A stretch of DNA of 64,000 nt, from the NCBI GenBank assembly GCA_043228905.1, contig JBHGNT010000002.1, positions 12,834,001 to 12,898,000 on the forward strand, in the 5' to 3' direction. A program made the translations under genes and the position numbers. Position 1 is the first letter of the stretch; the number at the start of each line of letters is the position of its first letter. Under the pieces are notes generated by a model. It saw only the letters and a list, made by a program, of their open reading frames with translations. It was not told the origin of the DNA and made no database searches. Below, one piece after another: positions 59,301 through 64,000 of this stretch. Source of the stretch: Azolla caroliniana (Eukaryota > Polypodiophyta).

Positions 59301-60295
59301 TATTAGCTCAACGTTTGGAGCTTACTCAACATTGGGTCTGGTCTGACGGAGCTGCGTCACAATTCAAGGCTCGACATCCATTTTATTTTGTGGGGAGGTA
59401 TCCTGCTATAACAGGTTTGGAGATGAGATGGAATTTTTTTGGGTCTGGCCATGGTAAAGGTGAACATGATGGTGCAGGGGCTGTTATAAAGCGGGCACTT
59501 ACCCATGAACAACTAAAGACAGATGGTGTGCACATGAATTGTGCATCACATGTAGTTGAATTTTTAAGAACAAATATGTCGACGAGTGCCACAGGTGTTT
59601 ATTCCTCGCAAGTTCGAGATATCAAACGTGAATTTTGGGAAGTGAAGATAGATGAAGTAAATAGGGAGAAGACCTGGGAGTGCCAAGGAATTCCCGAATT
59701 GCGATCTCTGCATGCTGTTCGCGGTTATTCCAGGTTGGATGGTCATTGTATTGCGGTGAGAGAATTGACTTGTTTTTGCTTCCATTGTGTGTAGGGAAAT
59801 TGGAGATATTGTCTAAACAAAGCATACATTCAGAATTGGGAGTATCACACTCTGAATGATAAGGAAGCAGTTGATGGAGAAACAGGGCAGAATGCTGACT
59901 TCACATATGAGGGACTTGGAGATACTTTGAGTGATGTCCTGAACGTTGGGGATAACTTCGCTGTAAATGCTGAAGAAGGCAATTCAGAGGGTGCTGATTT
60001 CTATATATTAAAGTGCACGGTTAGTAAACAGTGTGCAAGGCAGAATATTGTAGATGCATGGGGAAATTTTGTATCTGCCGGGACATTCTACATCGAAGGC
60101 ATTTTTTATGCAAAACTAGATGACTACGAATATGTGTACAGGCTGTTAGAAGACAAACCAGCAGCGTATATGTACTCTCATTTGGTCAGATGCATCAACG
60201 TCCCAATGTCAGAATACAATAGCTGCTCCGGTTTATACACTGTTGGTGCTAATGTGTATGAATGTATTTACAATAGTATGCCATGGAATTTGTAG
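56383..60295 (+). CDS. Spliced DDE-type transposase
   Basis: Exons are 56383-57131, 58454-59755 and 59795-60295. The first intron (57132-58453, GT-AG, phase 0) joins HPIHLLDVPQ to VDLFIRFKRMHP; the third exon starts GNWRYCLNK. The N-terminal part has a helix-turn-helix-like segment (ISELSKVIGVSRKTVYNTMNRI). A Cys-rich block follows (CTCGCQIC...C...CQDC). The likely catalytic core has DFAENYTF, WSDGAASQFK and GHGKGEHDGAGAVIKRA, giving candidate acidic residues in three blocks; assignment as DDE/D is an inference. The ATG at 56383 is followed after 37 codons by an A8 run (56495-56502) at which the frame must shift by -1 to reach the main frame, which otherwise has no ATG near 56487. The second intron would be only 39 bp. 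The gene faces the minus-strand gene at 60898. Confidence 0.75.
57180..58440. repeat. Intronic 20-bp palindromic minisatellite
   Basis: About 62 units of 20 bp are built on TAGCTAATTAGCTA, which equals its own reverse complement, with 6-bp spacers such as CCATGA, CTAGGA or CTACGA. CCATGA units alternate with CTAGRA-type units, giving a 40-bp higher-order period. The array occupies nearly the whole 1,322-bp transposase intron. Confidence 0.96.
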
Positions 60296-60726
60296 CTACA
60301 AGTAGCACTTACCATGTTCTCTTGTAAAACAAACATGTATTTCGCGAAAACAGATCAATAAATTCGTTTGGAATCAATTTCTTGTATACAGTCTGCTTTC
60401 TGTGCTTCTTTCTCAATAAAATCATGTCTTTTTTGTTAAGTTTTAAGTTATAAGTTATAGCGAAATAGTCATCAGTAGCTAATTAGCTGTACAAATGTAT
60501 TTACAATAGTATGCCATGGAATTTGTAGCTACAAGTAGCACTTACCATGTTCTCTTGTAAAACAAACATGTATTTCGCGAAAACAGATCAATAAATTCGT
60601 TTGGAATCAATTTCTTGTATACAGTCTGCTTTCTGTGCTTCTTTCTCAATAAAATCATGTCTTTTTTGTTAAGTTTTAAGTTATAAGTTATAGCGAAATA
60701 GTCATCAGTAGCTAATTAGCTGTACA
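60261..60726 (+). repeat. 233-bp tandem duplication over the 3' end
   Basis: Positions 60261-60493 and 60494-60726 appear identical. Each starts AATGTATTTACAATAGTATG, includes the last codons and stop of the transposase gene, its 3'UTR and the palindrome GCTAATTAGC. The second copy lies wholly after the stop codon. Confidence 0.93.
60357..60420 (+). terminator. Polyadenylation-signal cluster of transposase gene
   Basis: AATAAA occurs at 60357-60362 and 60415-60420, about 60 and 120 bp after the stop. The 233-bp duplication repeats both at about 60590 and 60648. Placement suits a 3' end; use is inferred. Confidence 0.55.
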
Positions 60727-60897
60727 AATGCAGCTAATTAGCTGTACAAATGTAGCTAATTAGCTGTCAATAGCTAAATAGTCATCAATAGAATGAAATC
60801 AACAATCTGCAACATATTCCTCAAATTACATAGTAGATAAGTACAGTGGGAACAAGTAATTAAATTCTTCATTGAATAATGTCATCTCTTTACATAT
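60727..60897. other. Convergent intergenic stretch with palindromes
   Basis: Three more copies of AGCTAATTAGCTGT occur between 60710 and 60770, followed by AT-rich DNA up to the stop codon of the minus-strand gene. Confidence 0.6.
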
Positions 60898-62070
60898 TTA
60901 TAAATTACCATTGGAAATGTCTACAAATCTCCTATAAACAGCTAAGCTCTTGCTAGTCAGTGGAACGAGTCTACATATATTATCCGCATATTGAGCTCGG
61001 TATGGAGTCCACAACCATGCACCTAGTTGGCAGCTCACTGTTTGCACCAGGTACTGTTCAGGCATTTCCTCGGGTAGAATGAGACAGCATCTCCGAATAT
61101 TGAAGTAGTGTCGGAAATGTTCTGTATCCAAAATCAATGTATTGTCAGCATTATATTCAGGCCAAGTAGCCCAAAAATCAGAAAGCCTCTTGAATCTTGC
61201 AGCTTCCATCTGCTCACAATTTTCTCGTGCCCATTGACCTTTAAAACGACTTCGCCATTTTGGGAAGAATCTTGCCAAACACTTCCACACATCTGATTTT
61301 GGTTTCTCACTCCAAATAAACAAATCGAAGTACTCCGCAGCCCACTCTAGAAACTGATTTGCGTCCCTCCTTGGCTGCATATATCTCACACTCATCAAGA
61401 CTTTATCCAGCTCCAAGATCAAGGCTCTTCGCTCGACTTCTAGTGGTTTAGGTTTCCATTCCTGAAACTGAGCCGCTGTTACACCATTTTCTGGTAGGAT
61501 ACGATCAATCTCAATCAGCTCAGGTTCGGCTGACACAACTGGTGTCCTTTTCCTCTTTAAACCCCTAGTCGACTGTGTTGGGCCTAGCTTCACATTCTGG
61601 TGCTCTTGTTTTGTCGACTTAGTTATCAATCCTTGGATTACCTCAGTGCATGTAGCTACTGTTCTGCTCGATATCAATCCACTGGTATCACATGCTGCAT
61701 CTACCTGCAACACCAAGTCATCCGTGCTACATGCTGCATCTACCTGCAACACCAAGTCATCTGTGCTACATGCTGCATCTACCTGCAACACCAAGTCATC
61801 CGTGCTACATGCTGCATCTACCTGCAACACCAAGTCATCCGTGCTACATGCTTGATCAACTTGTGTGACCAGATCACTTGTGTCAGTTGCTACATCTACT
61901 TTCAAGATGGGGCCCTTTAAACATGCCGCAACATCAACAGTATCCACACTGCCATTGGCCTTACGAGCAATAGAATCAAACCCTTTAGACTCTGCAACAT
62001 CAGAAAACACCAACATATTCACACTCACAAAGTAACTACTAGTCTCACAAAACAATATCCTGAACATCAA
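60898..62070 (-). CDS. FCP1/NIF-like HAD phosphatase-domain protein, catalytic residues altered
   Basis: The open frame of up to 390 codons probably starts after an intron whose acceptor could be GATGTTGCAG (about 62010-62001); the first ~20 codons may then be intronic. It begins with a repeat region (DLVLQVDAACSTD about four times), then a basic linker and, at its C-terminal half, LILELDKVLMSV, QFLEWAAEYFDLFIWSEKP, FKGQWARENCEQME and ADNTLILDTEHFRHYFN. These align with the plant FCP1-like HAD family pattern LDLNGVLxxV, FxVxxWSS, FCWDQxxC and NTLLLDDSPYK. The nucleophile motif DxDx[TV] is ELDKV and the DD motif is DT, so catalysis is unlikely. It converges with the transposase and lies in the same unit, so it looks like a captured host domain. 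Confidence 0.7.
   Translation of the reverse strand: MMFRILFCETSSYFVSVNMLVFSDVAESKGFDSIARKANGSVDTVDVAACLKGPILKVDVATDTSDLVTQVDQACSTDDLVLQVDAACSTDDLVLQVDAACSTDDLVLQVDAACSTDDLVLQVDAACDTSGLISSRTVATCTEVIQGLITKSTKQEHQNVKLGPTQSTRGLKRKRTPVVSAEPELIEIDRILPENGVTAAQFQEWKPKPLEVERRALILELDKVLMSVRYMQPRRDANQFLEWAAEYFDLFIWSEKPKSDVWKCLARFFPKWRSRFKGQWARENCEQMEAARFKRLSDFWATWPEYNADNTLILDTEHFRHYFNIRRCCLILPEEMPEQYLVQTVSCQLGAWLWTPYRAQYADNICRLVPLTSKSLAVYRRFVDISNGNL
61692..61847 (-). repeat. 39-bp coding tandem repeat
   Basis: Four nearly identical 39-bp units (starts 61692, 61731, 61770, 61809) encode on the minus strand the 13-residue repeat CSTDDLVLQVDAA. A fifth and sixth diverged copy flank them (DLVTQVDQA, LISSRTVATC). 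The period keeps the reading frame. Confidence 0.95.
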
Positions 62071-62240
62071 AGAGTTTCAGTCATAGAACAACACTCTTCA
62101 AATTATCTTGGAAAAACATCATAGAGTTCCATTACATAATGTGGATCAAGCAACAACCAATCTGAGGTTTTACTTGTCCAACAGGATAGTAAAACTTCAT
62201 AAAACCCTAGCAAAATCCCTAAGCTAACAATCATATCCAA

Positions 62241-62760
62241 CTAAACAGTATTTCGCTCCACTACGTCTGGGCCCCTTGACCGAGTAACTGGTCTTGTTCC
62301 CGATCGTGGCCCCTTCTTCAGCCTTTTTCTGGTTGGTTCCCCATTTAGCCTTGCTTCTAGGACCCAATGCGCAAGTGTGTCCTCCTCCGACAACCTTCCC
62401 ATCGCCTCAGCAGCTAATTGCACATCAGCCGTTTCTTGAACTAGCTTTTCAAGTACAGAGGGATCTGTTTGGACATTTTCAGTAGTTGGGCTCGGTGGGG
62501 TGGAATCAAGGTCTTGAGACTCGAAGAAATGTTGCATCAAGTGTTCATAAACACTGTTGTTGTGAACCTCAGTTTTACATGTTGTTTCCACTATTTCATG
62601 GCATTTCACATCGTTGCCTAATTCAGTACACTGTTCCAAAAGAATAGGGTGCAGCTGATCTGAAGGAGATGTGATAGCAGGACTCTTACTTTCAGCCACA
62701 TTGGCAGTAGTATCCTCATCTGTTGCAGCATCATCAGCACCAGACACATCATGTGCCGTC
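62241..62760 (-). CDS. Upstream acidic exon(s) of the same minus-strand gene, unknown function
   Basis: The open frame reaches 62241 (TAG) and is polar and acidic (DDAATDEDTTANV) with a basic end (RKRLKKGPRSGTRP). It has no known domain. A good acceptor, TTATTGTAG followed by AATCTTGTGG (about 62782-62774), lies just beside the palindromic array at its 5' side, so further exons may lie to the right. It may be spliced to the HAD exon at 62001, but I could not find a junction with matching phase, so a separate gene remains possible. Confidence 0.5.
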
Positions 62761-62784
62761 CTTAATCCACAAGATTCTACAATA

Positions 62785-64000
62785 ACATGACAGTTATTTA
62801 GGATAGCTAATTAGCTACTTTACTAAACTATGGTAGAAGCTAGGATAGCTAATTAGCTAGTACGATAGCTAATTAGCTAGTATGATAGCTAATTAGGTAC
62901 TTTACTCAACTATGGTAGTAGTTAGGATAGCTAATTAGGTACTTTACTCAACTATGGTAGTAGTTAGGATAGCTTATTAGCTACTAGGACAGCTAATTAG
63001 CTGCCAGTAGCTAATTAGCTACTAGGATAGCTAATTAATTAGCTACCAGTAGCTAATTAGCTACTAGGATAGCTAATTAGCTGCCAGTAGCTAATTAGCT
63101 ACTAGGATAGCTTATTAGCTACTTTACACAACTATGGCAGTAGCTACTAGGATAGCTAATTCGCTAGTAGGATAGCTAATTAGTTTCCAGCAGCTAATTA
63201 GCTACTAGGATAGCTAATTAGCTAGTAGGATAGCTAATTAGGTACTTTACTCAACTATGGTAGTAGCTAATTAGCTAGTAGGATAGCTAATTAGCTACTT
63301 TACTCAACTATGGTAGTAGCTAATTAGCTACTAGGATAGCTTATTAGCTACTTTACACAACTATGGCAGTAGCTAATTAGTTACTAGGATAGCTAATTAG
63401 TTACTAGGATAGCTAATTAGCTACTATGGTAGCTAATTAGCTACTTTACTCAACTATGGTAGTAGCTAGGATAGCTAATTAGCTACTTTACTAACTATGG
63501 TAGTAGCTAGGATAGCTAATTAGCTACTTTATTAACTATGGTGGTAGCTAGGATAGCTAATTAGCTACAATGAAAGCTAATTAGCTACTTTCTCAACTAT
63601 GTAGTAGCTAGGATAGCTTATTAGCTACTAGGACAGCTAATTAGCTGCCAGTAGCTAATTAGCTACTTTACACAACTATGTCAGTAGCTAATTAGCTACT
63701 ATGATAGCTAATTAGCTAGTAGGATAGCTAATTAGCTAGTAGGATAGCTAATTAGTTGTCAGTAGCTAATTAGCTAGTAGGATAGCTAATTAGCTTTTTT
63801 ACACAACTATGGTACTAGCTAATTAGCTAGTACCATAGCTAACTAGCTACTAGGATAACTTATTAGCTACTTTACACAACTATGTCAGTAGCTAATTAGC
63901 TACTATGATAGCTAATTAGCTAGTAGGATAGCTAATTAGTTGCCAGTAGCTAATTAGCTAGTAGGATAGCTAATTAGCTATTTTACACAACTATGGTACT
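62785..64000. repeat. Right-hand palindromic minisatellite array
   Basis: The same palindrome TAGCTAATTAGCTA recurs dozens of times, but with more irregular spacing than the left array. Longer units include ACTTTACTCAACTATGGTAG and CAGTAGCTAATTAG variants. The array runs to the edge of the window. It lies 5' of the minus-strand gene, either in an intron or in the transposon's right end. Confidence 0.94.

Larger units (their letters stand above)
54985..64000 (+). mobile_element. Large DDE-type DNA transposon, continues past the window
   Basis: The unit begins where a copia RNase H frame breaks off. It contains a left hairpin, an 83-bp tandem array, a spliced transposase gene, a convergent minus-strand gene, and at least two arrays of a palindromic minisatellite. 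At least 9 kb are present. Its right end, terminal inverted repeats and target duplication are outside the window, so the superfamily cannot be named. The protein-level similarity, as I remember it, is to transposon proteins known mainly from animals that share the SDG-(S/A)-QxK and HGK motifs. Confidence 0.65.

Noticed and set aside
61646-61920. Plus-strand frames of 69 and 106 codons (AASTCNTKSSVLH repeats)
   Set aside because: They are the reverse reading of the 39-bp repeat in the minus-strand HAD gene, which has the better-supported frame.

Overview
The window is plant nuclear DNA. Its one clear host gene is a spliced DUF789 gene (9501-11859), and the rest is mostly plant-type retrotransposons: chromoviral Ty3/gypsy, Ty1/copia primed by initiator tRNA-Met, and LINEs whose C-terminal region looks like zf-RVT. 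Nested insertions are dense and most old copies carry stop codons. I cannot name the species. Compact introns of about 90-460 bp together with several TE lineages leave a non-flowering land plant as a possibility, but this is only an impression.

Layout. 1-1319: nothing recognised. 1320-8340: a young, nearly intact minus-strand chromovirus with 456-bp LTRs and target-site duplication GAAAC. 8341-12002: DUF789 gene with simple-sequence-rich 5' flank. 12003-14233: no gene. 14234-20100: LINE and copia debris, then a 3'-truncated plus-strand copia. 20628-26622: a GC-rich minus-strand Ty3-like element of unusual type (protease motif DHGSE, primer site matching tRNA-Trp). 26623-27139: copia fragment. 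27140-32040: degraded minus-strand gypsy with an in-frame duplication inside its RT. 32058-32130: tRNA-like SINE head. 32140-36766: minus-strand copia missing its 3' end. 36767-42350: a plus-strand gypsy fragment split by a 5'-truncated LINE (37261-41110) with a 13-bp target-site duplication. 42351-46896: gypsy, LINE and solo-LTR fragments plus tandem repeats. 46897-52633: complete plus-strand copia with target-site duplication TGGTG. 52640-54223: gypsy fragment of the same family as the first element. 54224-54985: 3' end of a minus-strand copia.

The most interesting part is 54985 to the right edge. A large DNA-transposon-like unit interrupts the copia. It encodes a spliced DDE-type transposase (56383-60295, plus) whose 1.3-kb intron is almost entirely a 20-bp minisatellite built on the palindrome TAGCTAATTAGCTA. 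A convergent minus-strand gene (60898-62760) encodes a degenerate FCP1/NIF-like HAD phosphatase domain behind a 13-residue repeat. A second array of the same palindrome fills 62785-64000, and a hairpin with the same core marks the left junction. The unit runs off the right edge, so its far end and any terminal repeats cannot be seen.

Likely order of events on the right: gypsy fragment first, then copia into it, then the DDE unit into the copia. Across the retroelements most premature stops look like C-to-T changes, often CAG to TAG, as expected from deamination of methylated TE DNA.
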